Below, in pieces: positions 1 through 5,776 of a stretch of DNA of 7,768 bases (position 1 is its first letter; each line of letters begins with the position of its first letter). Source of the stretch: Chroococcidiopsidaceae cyanobacterium CP_BM_RX_35 (lineage in GTDB: Bacteria > Cyanobacteriota > Cyanobacteriia > Cyanobacteriales > Chroococcidiopsidaceae); contig JAFAVL010000660.1 of NCBI GenBank assembly GCA_019242465.1, forward strand, positions 1 through 7,768. The letters are read 5' to 3'. Under the pieces are notes generated by a model. The model saw only the letters and a list, made by a program, of their open reading frames with translations, made no database searches and had not been told where the DNA came from. The translations under genes were made by a program, and so were the position numbers.

Positions 1-20
1 AGGAAGTAATGAGTGAGACC

Positions 21-200
21 TCAGAAATAGAATTTCAACTGGTCCAAATCATACTTTTCCTGGTGCGGCTGAGGCCAGTTGTAGGTAATAACCTGGTATA
101 GGGCAATGAGTGTTGGTAAAAAGCGGAACCAGGAAGCTAGTAAGACAACAGCCAAGGTGGAAACAAAGCCAAAGGCAAAGAAAGTTTCACATGGTGACAT
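21..200 (-). CDS. Small single-pass membrane protein, unknown function
   Basis: The frame encodes 59 residues from an ATG at 200 and ends with TGA at 21-23. I chose this start because GGAGG lies five bases before it on the minus strand (bases 206-210). A longer GTG-started version from 257 is possible but has no comparable ribosome site. The protein begins MSPCETFFAF and has one strongly hydrophobic stretch at about residues 6-34, followed by a polar, aromatic tail ending KFYF. That suggests a one-helix or hairpin inner-membrane protein. It lies 64 bases downstream of another small membrane protein on the same strand, so the two are probably co-transcribed. I do not recognise the family and assign no function. 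Confidence 0.6.
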   Translation of the reverse strand: MSPCETFFAFGFVSTLAVVLLASWFRFLPTLIALYQVITYNWPQPHQEKYDLDQLKFYF

Positions 201-264
201 ATAACCCTCCAATTCTTCAGGAAATTGTGAAATAACTAACTGCTGGGACAAAAGCACAACTTCG

Positions 265-492
265 CTATGACTGATGTGGGTGGTTGGTTGAAGTCAGATA
301 TCGAGATTCAGAGGTAGAACCAAGCGTAGGACAGAAGAGGAATAAGACAAGTGACCAGAAGGAGAACTGTCCAGTCGGAAAAATTAAGGGCTGAGTTGCC
401 TCCCTAGTGGTGCCGCCTAAGACGGCAATCACGGTAGCCAAGGAAAAGGCACTAATTAGTAAAGCAACAATCATCAACATAGGAAACAGCAT
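265..492 (-). CDS. Small membrane protein, unknown function
   Basis: This frame encodes 75 residues from an ATG at 492. A strong Shine-Dalgarno sequence, GAAGGAGG, lies at bases 497-504 and is separated from the ATG by only four bases. Two hydrophobic stretches are visible, at about residues 1-25 (MLFPMLMIVALLISAF onward) and about 43-57, so two membrane helices with a short polar loop (GGTTREATQ) are likely. The C-terminal tail is polar and rich in Ser, Thr and His. It is the first of two adjacent small membrane-protein genes, and the 288 bases upstream of it should hold the promoter for both. I recognise no family, and the annotation rests on the ribosome site, the membrane pattern and conserved strand. 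Confidence 0.55.
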   Translation of the reverse strand: MLFPMLMIVALLISAFSLATVIAVLGGTTREATQPLIFPTGQFSFWSLVLFLFCPTLGSTSESRYLTSTNHPHQS

Positions 493-780
493 AGAGCCTC
501 CTTCGAGCAGAAATACTCACGATGTAGGCTGATACGCATACGTTAGCAATCTGAGCAAGCAGCAACAACATTTCTTAACAGAATTCCGAGATTGTAACGA
601 GTCTCAACAATTCTCTTGGTTTTCTCATTTCATCCTGGAACCCTATAAATGTGACTCTAGCCTTACAGGAGACCGAATTCAGTCCAAACCTGATACTTGT
701 ACGTGAACTAGATGAAATATGAGAACGCAGGGGTTTCGGCAATCAATCTGAGTTTGGCATTGTAGCGTTTGTTTACACCT
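493..780. other. Intergenic region, 288 bases, no gene seen
   Basis: This stretch separates the end of the PATAN-domain gene from the start of the small membrane-protein pair. It contains only very short open frames on either strand, none with a ribosome site. No hairpin followed by a T-run was found that would act as a terminator for the PATAN gene. It presumably carries the promoter for the 265-492 gene, but no convincing -35/-10 pair could be picked. Confidence 0.5.
497..504 (-). promoter_or_regulatory. Ribosome binding site of the 265-492 gene
   Basis: GAAGGAGG on the minus strand closely matches the complement of the 16S rRNA 3' end. Its four-base spacing to the ATG at 492 is short, but the match is strong and supports this small gene being translated. 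Confidence 0.6.
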
Positions 781-1908
781 CTAGATTTCATGCCACTCTC
801 TGAGACGTTTTTGGGCTTCTGGGTACATGCGGCTAGTTGCAGGAATCTTTTGGGCTGCTGAAATTGCTTCTGCTAACTTGCCTTCTGCTGCCAACTGCTT
901 AGCATATGCCATCAGGCACTCGTTGAGAAGTTCTTGGGCTGCTGTAGAAAAAGCTGTCTTCTGGACTGCTGTTCCTACTGCGATGCACTCTTTGTATCTT
1001 CCCTCAGCCTTCAAAGTTTTAATCTCGTTTAATCTAATATAGGGGTAGAGCCTGCCTATCAAAGCAGTAAGACTCAAGACAATTCCTATCCCAATAAGTA
1101 GCAGAATCGGAAGACGGCGAGATTTCCGTCTGGACTGTGTTGCAGCTGCAGCAAGAGGTGCTTGGAACACTTCTGATTTGGCGGAAAGTTTGTGTGGTTT
1201 AGGAACAACCACTATTTTGTCTGTAGAAGTAGCTGTGCTACCGGCGGCAGTCGTGCTATTTGGCGACGCTATATTTTGCACTAACTGTTGGGGCTGAACG
1301 GTGGAAGTATCAGAATGAGCAAAAGTTTTCTGTGGTTTCCCAGACTGCCCACCCTGCAATCGCTGTTGACAGTTTTCGACTAGAGTCTGTAGCTCAAGCC
1401 TACACAATATAGGAGGTTTGGTATCTCGTTGTGCTGCTAATGCGTAGGTACCTGATTGCACCAATAACAATGACTCAATGGCTTCATTAGCTAATCCCTC
1501 TATCAGGATGGCTGCCTGGACGAGGTTCAGATACTTCTGACTAACTAGCCAGCAAATAGTTTGATAATCAGGAGGTAGAATTGACGAAGCAAAGAGCGTT
1601 GCTCCCGGAGGTTCCTCCTTTGAGAACGTTGACTGACTCTCTGATGCAGTTTTAAAGATAAGGCGCAGTTGCACCCAAGTTTCACTATTAAGTTTAGGAA
1701 TTTGAGGTACGAGGCGATGCAAGTGGCGCTCAAGTCGCTCGAAAGGCTCGACTGAATGCAATGCATAGATGATCTTTCCCTGATCTAGATAGACTGACCA
1801 GGAAACTGAGTTGCTAAATACTTGTAAATGAGCACTATCGTAACAACTAGATAAGTGTGTTAACAACGAGAGCGGACGGAGTTTTTGGAAGGTTCCACAA
1901 AAGGGCAT
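781..1908 (-). CDS. PATAN (PatA N-terminal, DUF4388-type) domain protein with one membrane helix
   Basis: The protein has 375 residues. Residues about 8-185 match the cyanobacterial PATAN domain that forms the N-terminus of PatA/TaxP-type response regulators. Visible signatures are FQKLRPLSLL (7-16), LQVFSNSVSWSVYLDQGKIIYA (starting at 28), FERLERHL (56-63), ICWLVSQKYL (118-127) and QAAILIEGLA (131-140). The receiver domain that follows PATAN in PatA is absent. Instead there is a low-complexity Ser/Thr/Gln linker (about 186-258), a basic stretch RRKSRR (260-265), one membrane helix (about 266-286) and a C-terminal helical-repeat-like region (about 292-370, TPR-like). The basic residues before the helix suggest a cytoplasmic PATAN domain and an outward-facing C-terminus. 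A role in signalling or protein interaction is inference. No strong ribosome site precedes the ATG. It lies 126 bases after the protease-TPR gene. Confidence 0.8.
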   Translation of the reverse strand: MPFCGTFQKLRPLSLLTHLSSCYDSAHLQVFSNSVSWSVYLDQGKIIYALHSVEPFERLERHLHRLVPQIPKLNSETWVQLRLIFKTASESQSTFSKEEPPGATLFASSILPPDYQTICWLVSQKYLNLVQAAILIEGLANEAIESLLLVQSGTYALAAQRDTKPPILCRLELQTLVENCQQRLQGGQSGKPQKTFAHSDTSTVQPQQLVQNIASPNSTTAAGSTATSTDKIVVVPKPHKLSAKSEVFQAPLAAAATQSRRKSRRLPILLLIGIGIVLSLTALIGRLYPYIRLNEIKTLKAEGRYKECIAVGTAVQKTAFSTAAQELLNECLMAYAKQLAAEGKLAEAISAAQKIPATSRMYPEAQKRLREWHEI

Positions 1909-1944
1909 TTATCATTTAGAAGTTAGAATATTATCATACATCTA

Positions 1945-2034
1945 TTAAGCTACTGCTAGAGGTAATTCAGCCGTTTCGAACATCAAAGAAGTTTGATTTC
2001 CAAAGAGCTGCTCCAGCCGGACCAATACTTCAGC
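1945..2034 (-). other. Open in-frame extension after the protease-TPR stop codon
   Basis: If the TAG at 2035-2037 is read through, the same frame stays open for 29 codons and ends at TAA (1945-1947). The extension reads AEVLVRLEQLFGN and ends ETAELPLAVA. It has a protein-like composition with an amphipathic stretch. It could be a lost C-terminus, the residue of another gene, or chance. No start codon with a ribosome site was found to make it a gene by itself. Confidence 0.3.
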
Positions 2035-3723
2035 CTAGCTCGGACCAGAATTCTTAGGAGAAGCATCAGAACTAGGCAATTTAGGTATGAATTCAGGGGC
2101 GGTACTAGTAGAGCCGCCAGAGTTTTTTAATCTTTCCAGTACTTCCGTTGTCTTTTGATAATCACTAGTATCACCTTTTTGTTGAAATAGGTCTAAAGAC
2201 TTTTGTAAATCTTCAATCGCTCCCTGTCGATCTCCCATATCGCGTCGAAACAGCCCTCGGTTGTAATAGGCGTAGGCGTTATCAGGTTCAATCTGTAAGG
2301 CTTGGCTCAAATCTGCGATAGCTCCCTCACGATCTCCCTCTCTACGACGAACCAAGGCTCGGTCAATATAAACTTGTGTATAGTTAGGATCGAGGCGTAT
2401 AGCTTCTGTGAAATCCTGAATCTCTCCTTCTTTGTCCCCAAGGAAACTGCGAGCAAGTGCTCGATTGTAGTATGCTGCGGCATTATTGGGTACAAGGCGA
2501 ACAACCTGATCAAAATCTTCCAAGGTGCCGCGAGCATCTCCCAGACTGCGCCGAATAACGCCTCGATCGTAGTATGCCAAAACATCATTAGGGTTGAGAC
2601 GTATATACTGGTTGAAATCTTCAAGCGCCCCCTGTTTGTCCCCCTGGCTTTGGTGGACCACTCCTCGGTTAAAGTAGGCATCGGCATAGGTCGAGTTAAG
2701 GCGAATTGTCTGGTTATAGTCTTCCAATGCACCCTGCTTGTCCCCATGGTCATAGCGCATATTGGCACGCTGGAAGTAAGCATACGCATAGTTCGGGTCA
2801 AGGCGAATCGCTTGATTATAATCGTTAAGGGCTGCCGAACTAGCGCCTTGTTCTTGCTTGCCTTGCGCTCTTGCATAAAGTTCAGCAGCAGATTTAGGCT
2901 CGTTTAGCCGTGCGGCTGGATTATCTGTACTAGGAGTCCGATCTACACTTACACTCGCCAACTCAGCTGACTTTTGCAGAGCCAAGAAAGTATTGATAGG
3001 AATTGCTGAATTGAATCCGGTTTTTGTCGTAACTACAAATCCGAGGCTTGTTGGATTAATTTGTCCTCCTTCCTCATCTACCACCCTGGCTTCATCATCC
3101 TCAGCTAGACCATGAACACCGATAACGCGACCATCAATATCAAATACTGGACCGCCGCTCATACCGCTTTGGGTTACAGCACTATAGCGCATGCTATAGC
3201 CACCAGAAACATCGGTGAGCCGACTTGTTACATAGCCTGGTGAGAACTCAAACTGCCGCGCCTCCCCAACTTTGCGCTCTAACTTGTTAATTGGATAGCC
3301 AAATACGAAAATTTGAGCGCCTACAGATGCTTGATCGGAATTTCCCAAATTGGCAACTGGATAGTCTATTGAGCTATTAAACGTTAGTAATGCTAGATCA
3401 ATAGCATTCGTGCCAGTGCCTAAACTCTGACCTTTAGTAATTGGATAACTTTTGCCGTCATAGGTTCGTACTGTAGCTGGTTTACCCTTCAACACATGGT
3501 TACAAGTCAGTACTGTGTAGTTGTCTCCATGTCTGGCAATGATGAACCCAGAGCCGCTCCTCATCTCTGGGTCGTTTGGTGATGGGTTAACCTGTACCGT
3601 GACCGTATTAGCAAACTTGGCAATTTGCTGTGGAGATTTAGCAGCAATAGCGGTGGGTTGGCTGATTAGGATTGCTGCAATGACGGCATAAGGAAAGCTA
3701 TTTCTAGAAAAATTCAGGCTCAT
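2035..3723 (-). CDS. Secreted trypsin-like serine protease with seven TPR repeats
   Basis: The protein has 562 residues. Residues 1-28 form a signal peptide (hydrophobic AVIAAILI core, cleavage probably after TAIAA), so it should act outside the cytoplasm. Residues about 35-250 are a trypsin-like (S1, HtrA-related) fold. The catalytic triad is visible as His76 in TCNHVLKG, Asp109 in AIDLALL and Ser189 in QSGMSGGPVFD, all intact. There is no PDZ domain. A short linker leads to seven TPR units with exact 34-residue spacing, starting at about 277, 311, 345, 379, 413, 447 and 481, with the typical pattern AYYNRG...GDKQGALEDFNQAIRLDP. The tail is Ser/Pro rich. TPRs usually bind partner proteins, so targeted proteolysis in the periplasm is a reasonable inference. 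The start lies 12 bases after the COP23 stop, which suggests co-transcription, although no clear Shine-Dalgarno sequence precedes it. Confidence 0.9.
   Translation of the reverse strand: MSLNFSRNSFPYAVIAAILISQPTAIAAKSPQQIAKFANTVTVQVNPSPNDPEMRSGSGFIIARHGDNYTVLTCNHVLKGKPATVRTYDGKSYPITKGQSLGTGTNAIDLALLTFNSSIDYPVANLGNSDQASVGAQIFVFGYPINKLERKVGEARQFEFSPGYVTSRLTDVSGGYSMRYSAVTQSGMSGGPVFDIDGRVIGVHGLAEDDEARVVDEEGGQINPTSLGFVVTTKTGFNSAIPINTFLALQKSAELASVSVDRTPSTDNPAARLNEPKSAAELYARAQGKQEQGASSAALNDYNQAIRLDPNYAYAYFQRANMRYDHGDKQGALEDYNQTIRLNSTYADAYFNRGVVHQSQGDKQGALEDFNQYIRLNPNDVLAYYDRGVIRRSLGDARGTLEDFDQVVRLVPNNAAAYYNRALARSFLGDKEGEIQDFTEAIRLDPNYTQVYIDRALVRRREGDREGAIADLSQALQIEPDNAYAYYNRGLFRRDMGDRQGAIEDLQKSLDLFQQKGDTSDYQKTTEVLERLKNSGGSTSTAPEFIPKLPSSDASPKNSGPS
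2182..2895 (-). repeat. Seven tandem TPR-coding units of about 102 bases
   Basis: Seven consecutive 34-codon units encode the TPR half of the protease. The protein repeat is regular, but the DNA copies have diverged at many positions, so this is an old protein repeat and not a recent satellite expansion. Units two and three are the most alike, sharing the GDKQGALEDYNQ/GDKQGALEDFNQ core. Confidence 0.85.
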
Positions 3724-3735
3724 AATTGAGGTTTA

Positions 3736-4410
3736 TCAGGGGTTCAGCATGGAATTGGGAGAACTTGTTGTAGAATCAGATCCATCTTCTGGACCTAAAA
3801 ACTGATTTAACCCTTCTAAGGGGAGGGCATCTAGACCATCTGATTCTAAAACTGAAGCCCCATTGCCATTAACTGAGAAGTTGTGTAACCTTGCTAAAAC
3901 CTCATCTGGTCTTGTAGCGTTTTCTGGTCGAAGGGTAAACAGCACATTCGACTTGCTACAGGTAGGCTGTACATCATTGACAACACAAACAACGGATTGT
4001 TGGTTAACCGACCCTACCAAGAGTTCCATGTTTCTTAATTTGCCAGCATTCTGAGCTACTGCAGCAGTCAATCTTTGCGAAACAAGCTGGCATCGCTCTT
4101 GAGGAGTGTAATTGCCTAGCGTAGAATTCCAGGTAATGACAGGAGGTGTGATTCGATCTCCTCTCTGGGCAATCGTAGCAAAGCTATTATCAGTACGAAC
4201 ACAGCGAAAGATTGTAGATAAAAGGTGAGGAGTAGCAGGAGTTGCCCTAGTTGTTAATACAGGCAGAGAAGTTTGAGCTTCAATTGGGAGTGCCGTAGTA
4301 CCAGAAAAAAAGAGAGCAGTTACCAAAACAGGACAAGTGAATTTAGCCATTGTCATGAAACTAGCTGAGTCGGGACTTACACAAAGGAGCTTAACCAGCC
4401 GCTTATCCAT
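3736..4410 (-). CDS. COP23 domain exported protein
   Basis: The frame gives 224 residues from the ATG at 4410. A signal peptide core lies at residues about 21-45 (MAKFTCPVLVTALFFSG...EAQ), so internal ATGs at 4356 or 4350 may be the true start. The longer version would add a 20-residue pre-signal extension. The mature part matches the cyanobacterial COP23 (circadian oscillating protein) domain: TIFRC (66-70), VITWNSTLGNYTPQERCQLVSQRL (spanning 91-114), VVCVV (140-144) and LFTLRP (157-162). Four cysteines remain after cleavage (70, 107, 142, 151), consistent with two disulphides in an exported protein. The C-terminus is a low-complexity Asp/Ser/Pro tail. The molecular role of COP23 proteins is not established. 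It is the first gene of the block running into the protease-TPR gene. Confidence 0.82.
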   Translation of the reverse strand: MDKRLVKLLCVSPDSASFMTMAKFTCPVLVTALFFSGTTALPIEAQTSLPVLTTRATPATPHLLSTIFRCVRTDNSFATIAQRGDRITPPVITWNSTLGNYTPQERCQLVSQRLTAAVAQNAGKLRNMELLVGSVNQQSVVCVVNDVQPTCSKSNVLFTLRPENATRPDEVLARLHNFSVNGNGASVLESDGLDALPLEGLNQFLGPEDGSDSTTSSPNSMLNP

Positions 4411-4429
4411 CTATAATCTTTCATTATAG
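4411..4429 (-). promoter_or_regulatory. Perfect 7-bp inverted repeat containing a -10-like TATAAT
   Basis: The bases are CTATAAT, five-base spacer CTTTC, ATTATAG, directly before the longest COP23 start codon. On the minus strand the first arm contains TATAAT (4423-4428), a good -10 match. No convincing -35 hexamer was found 16-18 bases before it. If this is the promoter, transcription would begin at or just after the ATG at 4410. That would favour the internal ATGs at 4356 or 4350 as translation starts. The symmetry also fits an operator. Confidence 0.4.
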
Positions 4430-4552
4430 TCTGGTAACTTCTCTGACGTCTCGAAAGTAAAGTAGTTCCAAAACCGTTAGCAATTTTGTTTAGTTATGCC
4501 TTACCTTTACAAAAGTTTAAACTTCGCAAGATTTCCGAGTTAGACTTAAAGA

Positions 4553-4861
4553 CTACAGTTTCAACGAAATCAAAAATCGTAGCAGGGCGTCGCGTTCGCT
4601 CTTAGCCAAAGCCCGGAACGCCTGTTTAGCACTTTCCGCCTCACCTCCATCCCAGAGAATTGACTCCTCCAGACTTCGTGCCCGCCCATCGTGGAGGTAG
4701 CCAGCACTAGGCAATATGGTCTTGGTCAAACTCAAGCCCCACAAAGGTGGTGTTCGCCACTCAGTTCCAGATGCTTCAAAGTCCGCTCTACCTGCCAGTG
4801 CATGTCCCATGTCATGGAGCAGCATATCAGTGTTAACAGACTGGCGTTGGTGTAATCCCAT
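4553..4861 (-). pseudogene. C-terminal fragment of a DUF1111 di-haem oxidoreductase (thiol oxidoreductase family)
   Basis: This 102-codon open stretch matches the C-terminal end of DUF1111/di-haem oxidoreductases, secreted c-type cytochrome proteins usually of about 400-500 residues. Recognisable blocks are DMLLHDMGHALAG, the TEWRTPPLWGLSL block, GYLHDGRARSLEESILWDGGEAE and the terminal AKSERDALLRFL. The CXXCH haem-attachment sites and most of the protein are missing. In the preceding in-frame sequence a TAA occurs just before the ATG. The family match appears to begin near VNTDMLLHDMG, so the first residues may be junk. The fragment itself has no internal stop or frameshift, which suggests fairly recent truncation. 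It heads a series of broken minus-strand gene pieces. Confidence 0.75.
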
Positions 4862-4876
4862 AGCTTAAAGTTCTGA

Positions 4877-5047
4877 TTCTGGGATGAGTTGGGTGATGCT
4901 GTTGATTCTCAACAGGAAATTGGCACAAGCAAGGTCACAATCGCCAGCTTAATTGAGCGACTCAACCGTGCCGAAGCTGCGCTTAACGGCAAGGGCACCG
5001 CTACTGCGCCAATCTCATTACAGTTTCTTTGCCAATCCCATGACTAG
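4877..5047 (+). other. Unrecognised plus-strand open stretch, possible gene remnant
   Basis: A plus-strand frame is open from just after a TGA at 4874-4876 to a TAG at 5045-5047. Its central part reads EIGTSKVTIASLIERL and continues NRAEAALNGKG, which is protein-like and partly resembles a helix-turn-helix followed by a helix. It has no ATG with a ribosome site, and its 3' part overlaps the SDR fragment on the other strand. It may be a piece of a gene deposited between the DUF1111 and SDR fragments. I do not recognise the family. Confidence 0.25.
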
Positions 5048-5087
5048 ATCCGGTAACAATGGCGACTTTTCCTACTAGCTTTTTCAT
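5001..5087 (-). pseudogene. N-terminal fragment of a short-chain dehydrogenase/reductase (SDR)
   Basis: From an ATG at 5087, preceded by AAAGGAG at 5094-5100, the frame encodes 28 residues and then a TAG at 5001-5003. The sequence shows the first Rossmann strand and the SDR cofactor-binding motif TGxxxGIG as VTGSSHGIG, followed by ETVMRLAQ. Intact SDRs have about 250 residues, so only the NAD(P)-binding start survives and the product cannot be an enzyme. The break comes directly after the first helix. Downstream sequence does not continue the family in any frame I read, which indicates a deletion or junction and not a point mutation. It lies 15 bases after the stop of the preceding minus-strand fragment, which suggests a former operon. 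Confidence 0.75.
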
Positions 5088-5093
5088 TGATAA

Positions 5094-5100
5094 CTCCTTT
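5094..5100 (-). promoter_or_regulatory. Ribosome binding site of the SDR fragment
   Basis: AAAGGAG on the minus strand lies six bases before the ATG at 5087. It fixes the SDR start and shows that the lost gene had a normal translation signal. Confidence 0.6.
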
Positions 5101-5102
5101 GT

Positions 5103-5280
5103 TCAAAGGTGTTTAACTAAAATTGTCGGCTCTGAGTCTCCAAAACTTGAGTGAGTAATACCATTGATTGGTGGAAAGCTGTCGATTGTCTCTTGCAAGT
5201 GATTCGGTGATTCCGCTTCAAAGAGAACGGTTGCACCACGATTTAAAGCAAATGACCCACTTTTTACGAATCGATAACCC
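5103..5280 (-). pseudogene. C-terminal fragment of a small unrecognised protein, possibly YCII/muconolactone-isomerase-like
   Basis: The frame continues from sequence overlapping the oxidoreductase end and closes with TGA at 5103-5105. The likely genuine part begins near FVKSGSFALNRGATVLFEAE and continues SPNHLQETIDSFPPI. A strand, then an acidic-Ser turn, then an amphipathic helix ending in a P-P motif is the pattern seen in small alpha/beta-barrel proteins (YCII-like, muconolactone isomerase-like). This assignment is weak. The start of the protein is missing, because the preceding bases belong to the upstream oxidoreductase frame. It lies between the MDR and SDR fragments on the same strand, so it probably belonged to the same operon. 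Confidence 0.35.
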
Positions 5281-5490
5281 TTAAGCGCTAATTTGCAGCA
5301 CGATTTTGCCGCGAATATGCCCATTCTGACTTAGTTCTTGAGCTTGACGGGCTCCAGACAAGGAAAAGGTCTGAGCAATAACTGTCTTAACCTGCCCGGA
5401 ATCAAGTAAATTAGCAATTTCTTCCAGCAGCGAGGTAGAGGTTTTTATATTCACCATCTCAGCACGGATACCTCGTTCTTGAGCATTGGG
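5281..5490 (-). pseudogene. C-terminal fragment of an MDR-family (quinone oxidoreductase-like) dehydrogenase
   Basis: The sequence from about PNAQERGIRAEMVNIKTS to the TAA at 5281-5283 is the last 69 codons or so of a medium-chain, NADP-dependent oxidoreductase. The diagnostic end is the VIAQTFSLSGARQAQELSQ stretch followed by HIRGKIVLQI, the standard last helix and strand of the quinone-oxidoreductase group. Intact members have about 300-340 residues. The cofactor-binding and substrate domains are gone. Upstream, the frame runs directly into an IS1-family InsA remnant without a gap, with the join near base 5490. The GTG at 5517 that could start a 78-residue protein belongs to the IS1 part, so that protein would be a chimera of no known function. 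Confidence 0.75.
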
Positions 5491-5694
5491 TCCACTACCA
5501 TTCAGGGTCATCTTCACTATTTACTGTTTGACTTCTCTAGTTCGCCCCGGATAGGTAGGATTGAGAATGAAAGTGCGACACGGGCAATCAGAGCTCTGAC
5601 ACCGATAGCGTTGTTTTCCTTTTGCCAACTTGCCATTCTTAATAACCTTTGTACTATGGCAATGAGGACGTTGAACTGGAAGCAATACAGTCAT
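5491..5694 (-). mobile_element. IS1-family transposase InsA N-terminal remnant
   Basis: Reading from the ATG at 5694, the frame matches the N-terminal zinc-ribbon half of IS1-family InsA proteins: PHCHSTKVIKNGK, GKQRYRCQSSDCPCRTF and NPTYPGRTREVKQ. It then has a TAA (5521-5523) and continues in frame as IVKMTLNGSG. IS1 relatives typically read VKQQIV here, so the stop looks like a CAA-to-TAA change. The first zinc-ligand cysteine is also lost: RPHC occurs where CPHC is expected, a TGT-to-CGT change. At about codon 68 the match ends and oxidoreductase sequence begins. The catalytic InsB part and the right end are absent, so the element is dead. It follows the IS110 remnant on the same strand. 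Confidence 0.78.
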
Positions 5695-5719
5695 AATGTT
5701 TAGTTGAAATATGAAATTC

Positions 5720-5776
5720 AACATGAGTATCAACGCCGATAATCACCTCATGCGAATTCACAGCCATTTGAGTCAT
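5720..5776 (-). mobile_element. IS110-family recombinase N-terminal fragment
   Basis: From an ATG at 5776 the frame reads MTQMAVNSHEVIIGVDTHV before joining unrelated sequence. EVIIGVDTH is the start of the DEDD (RuvC-like) domain of IS110-family transposases, including its first catalytic Asp. Intact proteins have about 300-400 residues, so only some 19 codons remain. The next about 25 bases lead to the IS1 InsA start, so the break probably reflects an IS1-type insertion followed by loss of the rest. The open frame extends upstream of the ATG to 5944, but that part does not resemble the family and is better read as the untranslated left end of the element. Confidence 0.7.

Noticed and set aside
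201..257. GTG start extending the first small membrane protein by 19 residues
   Set aside because: The ATG at 200 has a strong GGAGG; the GTG has no such site, although the longer form cannot be excluded.
827..1042. Plus-strand open frame within the PATAN gene
   Set aside because: It is antisense to a well-supported gene, with no ribosome site or family resemblance.
1545..1766. Minus-strand open frame in another frame of the PATAN gene
   Set aside because: It lies wholly inside the PATAN domain coding sequence in the wrong frame.
2307..2876. Minus-strand open frame of 189 codons in another frame of the protease gene
   Set aside because: It is an alternate-frame shadow of the TPR repeats, with repetitive, Met/Thr-rich meaningless sequence.
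2182..2895. Possible CRISPR array or DNA satellite because of the regular spacing of about 102 bases
   Set aside because: The regularity is at protein level (TPR); DNA units differ at many positions and there are no short identical repeats separated by unique spacers.
2302..2907. Plus-strand open frame of 201 codons
   Set aside because: It lies antisense to the TPR repeats of the protease gene; its openness follows from the regular codon pattern of the opposite strand, and the translation resembles nothing.
3863..4054. Plus-strand 63-codon open frame
   Set aside because: It is antisense to the COP23 domain coding sequence.
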